From positions 10,416,001-10,480,000 of the forward strand of contig CM065309.1 in assembly GCA_033032175.1 (NCBI GenBank): a stretch of 64,000 nucleotides of DNA, written 5' to 3'. Position 1 is the first letter of the stretch. The number at the start of each line of letters is the position of its first letter. The position numbers and the translations under genes were made by a program. Shown here in pieces: positions 49,051 to 62,985 of the stretch. The stretch is from Saturnia japonica (lineage: Eukaryota; Arthropoda; Insecta; Lepidoptera; Saturniidae). Under the pieces are notes generated by a model. It was not told where the DNA came from, did not search any database, and saw nothing but the letters and a program-made list of their open reading frames with translations.

Positions 49051-50302
49051 TTATCTCCTGGATAGGGGTTTGGGGATGGATGGACCCTCAGCATGGAAAA
49101 CCGCTCTCGTCAGCATAATAGTTTACAGTTTCGGTGTTGCCCTCTTTGTCAATGTAACTGTAGCTGCCACGGACTGTGATGACGGTTTTGAGGCTTGTTC
49201 TCCTCATCGCGAACTTCCTTTAAACTCCAACCTCTTACGAACGATTTTATTTTCAGTTTCGAACCTGTATTTAGCAAGAAAGTATAATTAATAGCGAACT
49301 TTAAACGTACAAAATATTTTCCAAAAACCAAGGATAAAAAAAGAAAAAAAAGGCCAAGGGTTTTCAAAGACTTTATTTTAAAAAAGCACGGTAAAGCTTA
49401 CTTACAAATACAAAAGAATTAAGGTGTCATGAAAGTCGCGAAACCAACCACATACATGAAATGATTGTTATGTTTTTTAATTCTTTATTGGTCATAATAT
49501 CATCTGATGCCAACTGACGATGTGGCTCAAGATTTAACACGCTAAGCCTAGTGGGGAGACTGGCTCTCAAGTACCCTGTTAGCTTGGCGACAGATTTTTA
49601 ACTAGAAGGCGGTAGCTAGCCAGGCAAGCATTAGAAAAAGGCGTACCACTATGTTATGTATGGTTTCATTACGATGTTTGCCTTCACCGAAAGCTCAGGC
49701 TCATTGCAGATATTCGAATTCACGTCGATTGAGCGATTTCCGTACACGCTACCACCGACTCATTTTCGCTTAATTTATATTATAAATCTCTAAGCACATT
49801 ACCGGTTTAGGGATGTCGGGAAATGCCCCTGATTAATTTAATTATTAACTGTAACTATTATTTGTATAGTTAAAAAATTGAAATGAAAATGATCGACTTC
49901 CTTATCGGCTCTTCTTGACGACTGGGATGTTTTTTGAATCGGTATTTTTATATTAATTTTCATTAAAAAAAATTATTTTCAATTTTGGTTTTAGTTAAAA
50001 AATATATAAATAAAACGAATTAAATATTAAAAAATATACCCGAAATTTGTAGTTGCCCCCAGGTTGTTTTCGAAATTCGGAGCGCAGAATCCGGTGGTTT
50101 CTGGAACTGTAGGAGCAGCTACGGCTACGGCTGCGAGAGCTACAGCAACTAAGATAATCTGCAACAAACACCATTACTCTATTTAATATAAGCTACGTTT
50201 AAAAAGATAAAATAAAACTCAAATTGATATAAAAATACTTATAAGGTAATATATAAAAAACGGGTATTCAATAAAGGTATTGTAAATACGTACAAGTTTC
50301 AT
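49051..50302 (-). pseudogene. CPR-C copy 2: cuticle gene with several indels
   Basis: Exon 3 49051-49264, exon 2 50040-50158, exon 1 50294-50302 keep the splice sites and even the exon lengths. Inside, however, they carry compensating small indels: an extra G near 49096, an extra T in the 49183 T-run, two bases missing near 49222-49243, and several indels in exon 2 at about 50042-50110. The translated product is scrambled. The indels sit mostly at homopolymers and increase toward the distorted stretch at 50760, so consensus error is a strong alternative to true decay. Confidence 0.8.
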
Positions 50303-50759
50303 TTTTAATTTTTTGGTGTGTTCCGCTCGGTACCTTATGAACAACTGATGTTTAATGCTTGTGACAAAACCTTTTATACGTTCCATTGGTAATCTAACGT
50401 ATTATACTAATGTGATACGACAGCAAATACGTGATGTCGATATGTCAAAGATGATCATCGACGATCGCAATTTTACGTATGTGTTCATGTACGTTTACAC
50501 TAGTAACAGTAAGTAAGAACATCTATGTATATTTAATGTTCGCTCAAGTACTGTGTGTGGTCAACCGAAGGACAAAAATCTGTCATCATAATTACTGTTT
50601 GTTTAAATATTTTGTAATCGTAGAATGTTTATCAGTATAAATATATTGTAATAAATTCTTTTATAAGGAAAATAAATACTAACAAGGTGATAAGAGAAAC
50701 CTTTAAAAAAAAATTAAATAAAACAATCCTCTAAAAATTTAACCTATAGTAACTATATA

Positions 50760-53459
50760 TTAAATAATTTAATAAATTTTCCTTAATTATTTTACAATAA
50801 GGGTTTATCATTTTGTGGACCAATAAAAAAAAATAAATAAATTTAACGAAAAATTAAAAAACTTTATTAAAACCTGTTTTGTTAAAAGAAAACGAAAACT
50901 TTATTATTATTTTTTTAACAAACAGAAATTCATAATTGTCAACCTGGACCAATTTTTAAAAGTTTTAATAAATTTAAATTTAGGAAATAACAACAAATTA
51001 AAAATTCTTATTCCACCAAAAATCGATTTTTTAAAATTGGTTCGCTTTATTTAAATATTTTTATTAGATAACCTGAACGAATTCCATGGATTTTAAAAAG
51101 GAACACAACGTTTTTAAACTTTTAATTTTGTTGGTTTAAAGGTCAAATATTTCGCTGAATTAAAACCAAACTTCCTCAATTACGGCATTTTTTAATTATT
51201 GGTTTTGATTAAAAGCTTTTTTGGGAAAATACCTGTTTGGCATTAATTTATTTTCAAAAAAAAAATTTTCCAAATTTTGTTAAATTAATTTTGGAATTCC
51301 CGTTTAAATTGGCTCATGTTTCGGAAATTTAGCTTTAAACGGAGGGAATTTCCTTTCAATTTTGGTGAACGGCTTTTTTATTAAAGCCCGGTTTTAAAGG
51401 TAAAACTTGTTTTTAAAAATAACTTTTGTTTTGTTTTTCTTTTGCATTAAATTTAATTTAAAAAAAATTTTTCAATTAAGTTAATTTTAACCGCGCAAGT
51501 TCCAATTAAAAACCTATGAAAGGTAAAATTAAGCATTATTTTAGAATTTTATAAACGGTAAGACATTTCCCAAAATTTTCAATTTTTGTTGAATTTTGGT
51601 TTTTTGTATTTGGCAATAGTATTTCAAGTTTATTGGTAAAATTATTGTTTAAATAAATTCAAAAAAATAAATTTAACGTTTGAAATATTAATTTTTTTAA
51701 ATTCAAGGTGAAATTAATAAAATAATTTATTAAAATTTAACCTTTAGAGTACTTCACCAAAACAATTCCCAACTAAAAAACCCCAAAAGTTAAAAATTTA
51801 AAATTACCTTTTTAATTTTTTCTTAATTTCTTGTTAAATCTAACCACAGTTTATAAATAACAATAAAGATCCCCCGATTTACCCTTTGAAGACATTGGTT
51901 ATTATTTATTTGTTTCCCTTTATTATTTCCCAAAAGTTATTGATAAATTGTTATTAATTTAAAAATATTCAAAAGTAAAACCCTTTTTAACTAAGATTAT
52001 GTTGCCAGGAATATTTCAATGTTATTTAAAAAATCGGTCCCCTTACTATTAACTATGGATAATTAATAATTAATTTCTAATTAAAAAAAACCTTGTTAAG
52101 TAGAAAAAATTAACAAATTTATATTTTCAAATTTTAACTAAAAACGGAAATAGGTTTTAAAAAATAATTAATTTTATTTTACCTAATTTATTTAATTTGA
52201 AAATCCGTAAATCCCTAAAAACTTAAAGGTTCATTAATAATAAACCTTTACTAGTTAATTTATTAAATTTAATTTCGTCCTATTTAAAATTCGGATTCCC
52301 TTTTAAAAAGGGACCTTGAAATAGGTTTTTAATAATTTAATTTTTTTTTCAATTATTTTCCCTAAAAAGGACTTATTTGAAAAGTTTCCCCGGTAGTTAA
52401 AATTTAAGTCCCCAATTCAAATCCAGGGTAACCCCCGGCCGTTTTTTTTTCTACCTGGTTGCTATTTCCCGATTGTACAATTTGAAAGATTTTTACTTAG
52501 GTTACGGCTCCCCCTTTCATTCAAGCTAAAGGATATGTTATAATTTAATTAATTAGGATAAAAAAAAAAAACCAATTGGATAAGCCCTTTAAAAAAAAAA
52601 AACAAATTTAATATTTCTCTTAAATTTAATAAAACTAAAAACAACAGAATAAGAAATAAAGGTTTTAAATTAAAAAAGGCCCTTGCCCTTGAAAACGTTT
52701 TTATCTTGAACCAATTTATTTTTAATTTGATAAATCCCAGGTAAAATCACCCGGACAAAATTTAAGGTGAATTTAAACCGGCGGAAACATTAATTTGAAA
52801 ATTAAAAACCTTTTAGGTATTTTGTTAAATGAGAAAAACTTTAAAACCTTTTCTTTCCATTTTTTAAATTTAACCCGAAGGCCCTTTGTAAAATTTAGGT
52901 GCTTGGAAATTTGTTGGTATTTTAAAAAAATTTTCTTTTTTTAATCCAAGTAATATTTTCCATAAACCATAAAATATTAAGGGACATTTATTGAAAAAAG
53001 GTTTTCCCAGGTATAAAACCTAAAGTCCCCAGATTCATGAACTCTTACCGGGCCCTTAAAACCCGGCCGCCGCGCCCTTTACTTTGGTGGGTTCCAGTGC
53101 GTTGTTCCACTTTCCCCCGACTTGCCTAACAACTTGCCAGAATTGTTTAACGTTACGGTTAAACTGCCCGTTTTAGGTCATGCGGTTGTTAATGCAAACC
53201 ATTCCCTCAATTAATTAGGTTATTGAACCCAAAAAAATCGTCTGAATGGCCTTAAAAAACCCAAAAAACAATTTTATTTACTAACTTCTAATTAAATAAA
53301 TTAAAATAAAAAATTAAAAATCTAAAACCAATCGTTTGGTTCGGCAATTAGAAAACTTTTTTTAATAAATTTACCAAAAGAATTTGCTTCCATTGAAATG
53401 GCCCTTAATTATAATCGTAATACCAACCACATATTATTTTTAATACCCAGCCGTAAACA
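50760..53459. other. Low-fidelity sequence (probable consensus or assembly error)
   Basis: A distorted version of S2 44340-47110: for example GTTGTAAAGAGAAAACAG becomes GTTTTGTTAAAAGAAAACG, and TA runs become TTAA. It ends abruptly at the clean LINE tail at 53460. Confidence 0.75.
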
Positions 53460-53617
53460 AGATCCCGAAGCACATTACTGATTTACCTGACAACAAGTTC
53501 AAGGACCATGTCAAGCGGGTTTTACTGTCAAAAGGTTATTTATTATAGGGTGGATCATTATGTGAATGATAGTGATGTCTGGAAGTGACTCCCTCTCTGT
53601 GCATCCACTAATATATA

Positions 53618-55215
53618 CACATCAAAAAAGTGTAAGCAACATGCGTGATATTACAAATTTTTCCATTTATATTAATTGATTTCTAAATATTTACTCAAAC
53701 AAAGTGCGTAGGTAAGTAAACTTTTTTGTTATTGATGACATACTGGCTGGTTGTAAAAAAATATATTTGATTATGTTTTGTTTTTTCATAAAATTCAAAT
53801 GACTGCGAATTTGTTTGAATTTAAGTGCGTTTTAATTGCTACGTTTAGTCTTGATTTTATAATTTTACCAACCATTTAAATAAAGTTAGCGACAAAATTG
53901 AATTGTTAGGTATTCTTTACGTCATGAAGCGACGTCATTTGATGGCAGATGAAATGCAAAGAGCTGTAGGGATGTTGCAAGCGGGAAGTAATCAATCTCA
54001 GGTATCTCGACATTTTGGCATTCATAGAAGTGTTATTTGCCGTCTTTGGCAGCGCTACAATAATACAGGAGAACCCGCTGAACAGCATCCAGGCTGTAAA
54101 AGGAGTACAACCACTCGGCAAGACCGGTACATACAACTGACTGCAAGACGCCAGCCGATGTTAACCGCTTGAGAGATAAGTTTGAGGCTACAAATTTCAA
54201 GTGGTGTTGATGTAAGTCCTCAAACTGTGCGAAATCGACTGCATGAGTACGGCCTACGAGCTCGACGCCCAATCAGGTGCCCACCGATACGTCACGGGAA
54301 TCGCGCTCGTCGATATGAATGGTGTAGAGAACGCATAACATGGACCCAGGAACAATGGGATAAAATTATGTTTTCCGATGAGTCGCGATTCGGGTTTAAG
54401 CCTGATACAAGAAGGGTGCGAGTGTATCGTCGGCCCGGATATACTGAAAGGCTCAGGTGCGTTCAGGAAGTTCATCCATACAGCGGCTCATCAGTAATGT
54501 TATGGGCAGGTATTATGAAGAACAGGCGAACTGAGCTCGTTTTTGTAAATGGAAACATGAATGCTGAAAATTACATTGAGAATATTCTCAGACCTTATGT
54601 CTACCCATTTGCATAAACCTTTGGCTCCGATTTTAGGTTAATGCATGACAATGCGCGTTCACATACAGCTCGGCGAACCAGTGAATACTTTGCAACGGAG
54701 AACATCCAGGTATTGCCCTGGCCTGCACAATCGCCAGATCTCAACCCCATCGAGCACGCATGGGACATGCTCCAGAGACGTGTTTTGAAGCACTTGGACG
54801 GAGCGACAACAACCCAACAGCTGAAGGATTTGCTACAATTCCATTGGGAGCGAATACCGCAAGATGACATAAACAGTCTTATTAATTCAATGAATAATCG
54901 TTGCCGACAAGTTCTGAATAGCAGAGGAGCCCATACTTTGTATTAAATTGTTCTATTCTTTCACAATAAATACATTTTCTTTAGAAATTTCATTTTGTAA
55001 GAAAAAAGTTTAGTTTCTTATGTATCTTAGTTTCTACAGTATATTCTAATATTGTTAATTTCTGTTATTAGAAGAACTTATAAAGACAACAGCTGTTATT
55101 TTTACATCATAGAACCATAAAGATATTATTTTAAAAATAAAATACCACGTTATAATATGAAGAACCATCCTAAAATTTAAATTAGTACATGTTGCTTAGA
55201 CTTTTTTGATGAGTG
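53618..55215 (+). mobile_element. Tc1-family transposon, copy 2
   Basis: Same ends and TA flanks as 38118-39719; 1598 bp. It is a product of the 15.5-kb duplication, not a separate insertion, because both flanks are duplicated too. Confidence 0.9.
53924..54946 (+). pseudogene. Tc1 DD34E transposase with two in-frame stops
   Basis: One frame throughout from ATG 53924, interrupted by TGA at 54170-54172 and TAA at 54614-54616. The helix-turn-helix region is intact, as are FSDESRFGFKPD (first Asp), LMHDNARSHTA (second) and SPDLNPIEHAW (Glu), and the C-terminus ends SRGAHTLY. It is better preserved than copy 1, whose extra indels may be sequencing artefacts; the TAA is common to both and predates the duplication. 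Inactive as read. Confidence 0.9.
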
Positions 55216-55314
55216 TATTATTATTGTACCTGTTATATTTGTAACATTTGTACAGTTAACAAAAAAAAGAGATAAACCCGATCGAGTTTCTTACCGGTTC
55301 TTCTCGATGTCTGG

Positions 55315-55410
55315 GATATTTTCCGAACCGGCAGTAGTGTTTTGACATTCATAAGTGCCTTTTTAGGGCCTAAATTGAATAAAGATTATTTTGATTTTGA
55401 TTTGATTATA
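55315..55410 (+). repeat. LINE 3' tail, copy in second unit
   Basis: Same GATTTTGATTTTGATTT tail as at 39890-39911, followed by the minisatellite unit at about 55427-55527. Confidence 0.7.
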
Positions 55411-55527
55411 TACAGTAATATAACGGGGTGATAGGGATCGCGACCACAAAACACATAGTGATAAACACATGTATAATTTCCATTTGGTATATCGTGTTCT
55501 GAGATCAGTCGGTGTATTTGTATACTA

Positions 55528-56161
55528 TCTATACTAATATAATAAAGCGGAAGAGTTTTTTTTTGTTTGTTTGTTTAAACACGCTAATCTCTGGAACTAT
55601 CCCAGTCGGATTGTAAAAAATCTTTTTGTATATGATATCCAGACTCTCGACGAATAGTATATAGGCTATCTAACATTAGGCTACAACTCTCAGCAATCCT
55701 TAAATATTGATTTTTGTTAAGTCGGAGGTTGAAGCCCTCCGAGCTGCTTTATCCGCTTGCACTGTCGTAATGGTTAATGATATGTAAATATAATTTACTA
55801 CATAAATACTGATCCTTAATATATAGAAGAAAAGTTCGCGATAGCATATGACTATCTCCTATACATAAGCATCAAAATGTTTTTTGTAACAAACAAGCAT
55901 ATTAATTCTTACGAATAAAAGTTTCTTCGTCATGAAGGAAATTTTATAAAGTTAAGTTTTGCTCTTTATAGTATGTTATTTTGACACATATTTTATTTAT
56001 ATAATTATTTATTTTATTTTGAATATTTTATTTTGATAATAAAAAATTCCAATAATTTGTACTTGCGACAAAAACAATAATTATGATATCACACAGGTGC
56101 GTTGGCGTTGCGGTATTTATTGTACAAAATTAACACAGGTGAAACCGTGGGGCACAGCTAT
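55528..56161 (+). mobile_element. Non-autonomous Helitron, copy 2
   Basis: Duplicate of 40032-40664 with the same ends. Confidence 0.75.
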
Positions 56162-56602
56162 TTAATAATAAACAGAAAGCAACGTTGAACAACAAATAAA
56201 ATCAGATTATGACTGATTGGCGAAATTACAACAAAATAATATATTTACTAAGTTCTCATGGTGTTTGGGTGTGCCAATTTTCAAAGTAATGAAAAACTGT
56301 AGGTGCTCATTTCTTTGTTTTTAGTACTGCGAATATGAATAGACGTCGATTTCTTTTTGACTTTATGGATATAAATTATATGACTACCTACTCTACCATA
56401 CTTGATAGGTAAAACGTTACTAGGCTTTATTTACCTAGTGCCTTTTATAAATTATGATACTGATAGATTTTCCAATGATTATCTATTAAATCAATCCCAA
56501 GAAACCCATACTGTAAAAAACGGGCCAAGTCTCGATTGAGGTTGTTTCTCTATAAAAAGTAGTGAAATCTCATAAACAGTGTAAATTTTATAAAAAGTGT
56601 AG
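56162..56602. repeat. D2-related dispersed repeat, second unit
   Basis: Cleaner version of 40665-41062; includes GTGTTTGGGTGTGCCAATTT and ACTAGGCTTTATTTACCTAG. Confidence 0.6.
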
Positions 56603-57862
56603 GAGTTGTGTGTACCTGTGTGTGTGGGTTAACCGAATTCAACGAAAGACGGGAGAGATTACTCAATACGAATGTATACTTAAATAATTTTATTTTCGAA
56701 CCGATTTGGATGATTCTTTTTTTGTTGGATAGGGGATACCTCAAGGGTGGATTTAATTTCATTGGCGTTGTACCTTCAACTTTGAAGATACACAAGGGAA
56801 CTCTTTAAAATCTTTGTAGTTGATTTTTTTTTTGTAATAATTCTCTTGTAGCAAAACTAATTTGTTTCATCTAGTTAGCGGTAGATGTTTTATTTACCAG
56901 TACCTATAGTACTTATATAAACATTTCTTATATTTTATAATCAACCCATCAAGTATTAAGTAATTTCCAAAAAAAAAAACAATTTTCAAACTTAATGAAT
57001 TTTTAAGGACCTTTATTCTACTGAATATATCAGTCCCATTGTACCAAATCCATACTAGCATCAAACCAGGAGAGTCGCTTCATCTGAACAAGGTTCTACC
57101 AAAATGCTGTGAAAAATACCTATATTTTGAAAGTTTAAATTCATACTATTCATCAGCGTCTCCCTTTCAATCCTATTTTGTCATACTCTATCAGTAAATA
57201 ATGCACGTCATCGATCTTTCCATATACACTACAGTTGGGTGACTCTGATGTTATCAGGCCATTTTTCAAATGAAAAAAGGACAAAATTAAGTTATAACAA
57301 CACCGTTGTTTACCTTTATTTATATCAATAAATTCATTATTACCTATTGTGTAAATTAACTCTCTTTTCTAGTTTTGATATTCATTATTGTCGGGTATAT
57401 CTGTGTCCAGCTCTGATTTATTGATATTTATGATTGTTATTCCTAGATCATAATCATGGCTAACTAAACAAACTTACTTTTAAAATATGTATAACAAACT
57501 TGTATATTATAATGAAGTACCACCGTGTATATAGGTAGTATACGCTTCTAACTTTATAATATAAAGCTACTTTTAAAATAAGGACTTTGTTAAACCATGT
57601 TTTATGCATGAATATTAAGCATATTATAAATATATTTAACATACATTTATCTTTTCTTCTTAGTTAACCAACTAGTTTACAATATATTTTATTAGATGTT
57701 TAATATAGCAAAATAGCAACATGTTGCTCATTTTAATAGCATGTATCTACTTATTAATATTGAGTATATTTCATAAGAAAATGTGTCTAGGTAATGGATT
57801 AAATCGCAAAGTAGGTTTGACGTTATGTTTAGACAAAACTCAGGAAATAATTTAAAATGAAT

Positions 57863-57868
57863 TTTATT
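57863..57868 (-). other. Polyadenylation signal of CPR-C copy 3
   Basis: Minus-strand AATAAA about 295 nt past the stop codon, equivalent to 42333-42338. Confidence 0.5.
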
Positions 57869-58161
57869 ATGTGCATCGAGCTATTAAAACATAACAATTA
57901 ATTTATATATATATATATATATATACAAAAACTACAAAAATATGGCAGTGAGCATCAAATAATAACGAACAACAAGTTTTGTGCAGCGAGCAACATGTGC
58001 GAATGATGCTAAATTCGCATATTCTCGTGTTATGGCAACTTTTTTATTATTCCAAGTTCAAGATTCAATTCATCGTGTTAAAAATAATGCAAGTGTTCTG
58101 ATCCAACCATTATTGCTGTTAAATCAATGGTGGTCAATTCAAAGACGAATGTTTTTGGTGC

Positions 58162-59395
58162 TTATCTCCTGGATAGGGGTTTGGGGATGGATGGACCCTC
58201 AGCATGAAAACCGCTCTCGTCAGCATAATAGTTTACAGTTTCGGTGTTGCCCTCTTTGTCAATGTAACTGTAGCTGCCACGGACTGTGATGACGGTTTGA
58301 GGCTTGTTCTCCTCATCGCGAACTTCCTTTAATTCTCCAGCCTCTTCACGAACGATTTTATTTTCAGTTTCGAACCTGTATTTAGCAAGAAAGTATAATT
58401 AATAGCGAACTTTAAACGTACAAAATATTTTCACAGATAAAAGAAGCCAAGGTTCAAAGACTTTATTTTAAAAAAGCACGGTAAAGCTTACTTACAAATA
58501 CAAAAGAATTAAGGTGTCCTGAAAGTCGCGAAATCAACCACATACATGAAATGATTGTCATGTTTTTTAATTCTTTATTGGTCATAATATCATCTGATGC
58601 CAACTGACGATGTGGCTCAAGATTTAACACGCTAAGCCTAGTGGGGAGACTGGCTCTCAAGTACCTCTGTTAGCTTGGCGACAGATTTTTAACTAGAAGG
58701 CGGTAGCTAGCCAGGCAAGCATTAGAAAAAGGCGTACCACTATGTTATGTATGGTTTCATTACGATGTTTGCCTTCACCGAAAGCTCAGGCTCATTGCAG
58801 ATATTCGAATTCACGTCGATTGACGCGATTTCCGTACACGCTACCACTGACTCATTTTCGCTTAATTTATATTATAAGATCTCTAAGCACATTACGGTTT
58901 AGGGATGTCGGGAAATGCCTCCTAGATTAATATAATTATTAACTGTAACTATTATTTGTATAGCTAAAAAATAGAAATGAAAATGATCGACTTCCTTATC
59001 GGCTCTTCTTGACGACTGGGATGTTTTTCGAATCGGTATTTTTATATTAATTTTCATTAAAAAAATTATTTTCAATTTCGGTTTTAGTTAAAAAATATAT
59101 AAATAAAACGAATTAAATATTAAAAAATATACCCGAATTTGTAGTTGCCCCCAGGTTGTTGTTCGAATTCAGAGCGCAGAATCTTCGGTGGTTCTGGATC
59201 TGTAGGAGCAGCTACGGCTACGGCTGCGAGAGCTACAGCAACTAAGATAATCTGCAACAAACACCATTACTCTATTTAATATAAGCTACGTTTAAAAAGA
59301 TAAAATAAAACTCAAATTGATATAAAAATACTTATAAGGTAATATATAAAAAACGAGTATTCAATAAAGGTATTGTAAATACGTACAAGTTTCAT
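58162..59395 (-). CDS. CPR-C copy 3: intact RR-1 cuticle protein
   Basis: Exons 59387-59395 (Met-Lys-Leu, donor GTACGT), 59133-59251 and 58162-58375 (stop TAA 58162-58164); 342 nt, 113 aa. The signal peptide is residues 1 to about 18 (hydrophobic, ending VAVAAP). The RR-1 domain starts [20 protein letters not shown], then [12 protein letters not shown], and closes [17 protein letters not shown] basic SRR tail matches the SRK end of CPR-A. It is a clear paralogue of CPR-A/B with identical exon lengths and phases. Expected to bind chitin in soft cuticle. The donor of exon 2 is GTATAT, weaker than GTAAG in CPR-A. This is the only S-unit copy whose coding frame is unbroken. Confidence 0.93.
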
Positions 59396-59436
59396 TTTTA
59401 ATTTTTTGGTGTGTTCCGCTCGGTACCTTATGAACA

Positions 59437-59471
59437 ACTGATGTTTAATGCTTGTGACAAAACCTTTTATA
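59437..59471 (-). promoter_or_regulatory. Core promoter of CPR-C copy 3
   Basis: TATAAAAGG (59463-59471) and initiator ATCAGTT (TCAGT at 59437-59441) about 31 nt apart; predicted 5' UTR about 44 nt. TTTTGTCACAA lies between, as in the other CPR genes. Confidence 0.78.
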
Positions 59472-62400
59472 CGTTCCATTGGTAATCTAACGTATTATAC
59501 TAATGTGATACGACAGCAAATACGTGATGTCGATATGTCAAAGATGATCATCGACGATCGCAATTTTACGTATGTGTTCATGTACGTTTACACTAGTAAC
59601 AGTAAGTAAGAACATCTATGTATATTTAATGTTCGCTCAAGTACTGTGTGTGGTCAACCGAAGGACAAAAATCTGTCATCATAATTACTGTTTGTTTAAA
59701 TATTTTGTAATCGTAGAATGCTTATCAGTATAAATATATTGTAATAAATTCTTTAATATATGGAAAATAAATACTAACAAGGTGATAAGAGAAACTTAAA
59801 AAAAAATTAAATAAAACAATCCTCTAAAAATTTAACCTATAGTAACTATATATTAAATATATATAATATATATATATTCTAATTATATACATAGGTTGTA
59901 GTCAGTTTTGTGGACCAATAAAAAAAATATATATATATAATTTAGCTGAGTATATTAAAAAACTTTAGGTAAACCTGTTGTAAAGAGAAAACAGAAAAGC
60001 TTATCATTATTTTTACAATACAGAAATCATACACTTGTCACTGTGACCAATAATAAGTTAATAAATAAACCTAGGAATAACGAACAAATTAAAAATCTTA
60101 TTCAAACACCAAAAAAATACAGATTTTGTTAAACAGTTAAGTACTGCAGAACTTTATTATAATATTTTTATTAGATCAACACTGTACGTTTTAATGTGCA
60201 TGGATTGTTAACCATGAGAGCACAATCTTGCTTTTTACAAGCTTTTATTATATTTGTATGTTTAGGTCAAATATTTCAAGCTGAATTAAAACCACTTCCT
60301 CTTATCCTACAGAGTCGATTTTTTACATATTGGTTCACTTCCGATTGCAATGCATTTTTATGGTGAGCATGACCTGAATCGACATTCATGATTACCTTCA
60401 GATAAAGGAACATTTCAACGAAATTTTGTAGACATTGAATTTTGATTGCCCGCTTTAAATTGGCTCATAGCTTGTCTGCTGCACCCAGGGTTAGCTTTAA
60501 ACGAGGGAACTCCTCAATGGTGACGCGCATTTAATTATTATAGCCCGTTTTAAAGATAAAAGCTTGTTTTGAAAAATCACTTTTCGTGTTTGTTTTATAC
60601 TTTTGCATTAATTTATTTTCCAAAAAAAATGTTTTCACATAATATAGTTATATTATATTCGCGCAAGTCTCCAGTTATTAGTACGCTCACTGATAACGGT
60701 AATATATAGCATATAGAATATACGGTACGAGACATTTCCCAAATTTTCAATGTGTTTGTGTGATATTTTCGGTCTTTTTGTATTAACAGCAATAGTATTT
60801 GCGAGTTTATCGGTCAAATCATTGATTTATATCAAAACTATAACGTTTGAAATACTTGATTTTCTTTATCGTCAGTGAAATTAATAAATATATAAATTTC
60901 AATCCTACGAGTAGCTTCACCAGCAGCAAGTTCCAACTAAAAAACCTATGAAGTAAAATTGAAGACACTTACTTTTTAGTTTTTTCTTAATTTCTTGTAT
61001 ACAATCGGTAAGCACAGTATAATACAATAGATCTCCTCTCAGATTTACCTGAATTGACATTGAGTTATTATGTATTGTGCATAGTAGTTCAATGTGTATT
61101 GATAAATTGATTATTAGTTTAACCATATATTCTAAAAGTAAAAACAAATCTTAACTAAGATTATGTTGCAGAATATTCAATGTTATTTAAAATAATCAAG
61201 GTCGCTACTATACTGATGATAATAATAAGTAATTCTATTAAAATTAACCTGTTATGTAGATACAATTCACAAATATATTTCACATTCCCTTACTCATAAA
61301 ACGCCGAAATAGCTTAAAAATATTATTTATTAATACCTAATATTAATATTGAATATCGTAATCTAAAACTTAAAGTTCATTATCATATACCTACTAGTAT
61401 TTATAAATAATGGCGTAGCTATAAGAGAGGTCCGTCGCGATGTCACCCATTTAAGAAGCCGGACCTGAATAGTGTTATATCTTATTTGTTTCCCTTTCTA
61501 CTCTATCCTTCCCTAAAAGCACTCTATGTCGCTCCAGCTCCACTCGTGCTAGCTTAAATTTAAGATACCTAATTCAAATCCAGTAACGGCCGTTTTTTAA
61601 TAACATATCTGAGTATGCTATTTCCGATTAGTACATATTTGTAATAAGTACTATTATTATCTTAGGTCAGATATCGGCTCCCCCTTATCTATTCAAGCTA
61701 TAGGATATGTATATATATTATCTAGATACAAAAAACAACCATTGATAAGCTATTGAAAAAAAAAAAGGACAAATGGTTATATTTCTCTAAATTTAATAAC
61801 TGAAACAACAGATAGATAGGTTATTAAAAAACGGCCCTAAGCCTTGAACGTTTTATCTTGTACTATGTTGATTTATTTGAGTAAATCCAGTAACATCACC
61901 GGTACAATAACGTGAATAACGCGATCATAATGAATAAACTTTACGTATGTTAATGAGTTAAACTTTGAACTTTTCTTGTCCATATTTTAAATATTAACGA
62001 AGATTCTTTGTAAAATAGGTGACTGTGTAAATAGGTATTTTAATAATTATAATATTCTTGTATTAAGTCAAGTATATGTTTCATAAACATAAATCATTAG
62101 GACATTACTTGAAAAAAGTTTCCCCACGTAGTAAAACTAGCAGTGCCCCACGATTCGATGAACTCTCTACCGCGCCGCTAACGCCGCCGCCGCGCCGTGT
62201 ACTTTGTGGTGTTCTAGCCTGTCGTTGTTCTCACTTCCCGTACTTGCCTACAACTTGCCAGATTGTTTGACGTTCACGGTTACTGCTCCGCTTCTTATGG
62301 TCATAGCGTAAAGTTATATAGCTTATAACATTCCTCAATTAATAGGTTATAGAATCCAAAAAAAAATCGAATCTGAGATAAGCGCCTTCAAACAAACAAA

Positions 62401-62839
62401 AAACAATCTTTATAAATATACTACTCTCTCAATAAATAAATTAATAATAAAACTCAAACCTCTAATCAATCGATGAATACAGACAATTATGAAATCTTTG
62501 TTTTATAAATTGACAAAAAGAATTTGCATTGCCATTGAAATAGCGTATATTATATCGTAATAGCAACACATACTTATTTTTAATACCAGTCTGTATAAGC
62601 TCACCACTGGTCAAAAGTCATTCTTCCGACAAAATTTTAGGTCAGATTTAACCACCGAGCGAGAAAACGATTAATTTGAAATATTGTATTACAAAACCTA
62701 TAAACGTGTAGGTATTTTTTCCGTTAAATGAGAAAAAATCTCAAATACCTAAGTTTCTTCACGATGTTGTCCTTCACTTGTACCCGATGCCGCCATGTAG
62801 TAAATTTAGTAGTCTTGGAACGAACACGAACCAGAAGAC

Positions 62840-62985
62840 GCGAGCGCTTAAGGTACTCAGCCGCGAAAGCATGGGCAACGAGCCCGCACGGGTGCCAACG
62901 TGGCCGGAACTCGGATTGAGCTGTTGCGGCGATTGCAAAAAAGTCGCGATCTATCTAAATCCCTATCCGTAGATTCAAGCTAAAC
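62840..62985 (+). repeat. Dispersed repeat D1 within S4 end
   Basis: Same GC-rich block as 47351-47500. Confidence 0.65.

Larger units (their letters stand above)
37963..53459. repeat. 15.5-kb tandem unit, copy 1
   Basis: Everything from GATCCCGAAGCACATTACTG at 37963 recurs from 53460 at an offset of about 15.5 kb: LINE tail, Tc1, Helitron, D2 relative and the CPR-C gene. The junction at 53459/53460 joins distorted S3 sequence to the LINE tail; both parents share AACAA there. Confidence 0.85.
47536..53459. repeat. S unit 3, right half distorted
   Basis: Restarts at GTGTGTGTACCTGTGTGTGT directly after S2. Follows S2 closely to about 50750, then continues as distorted sequence to 53459, where it is joined to the second 15.5-kb unit. 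Confidence 0.85.

Noticed and set aside
62076..62270. 64-aa open frame over the GC-rich block
   Set aside because: The homologous positions in S1 and S2 contain a stop (TACGTAG instead of CACGTAG), and no start context or motif supports it.
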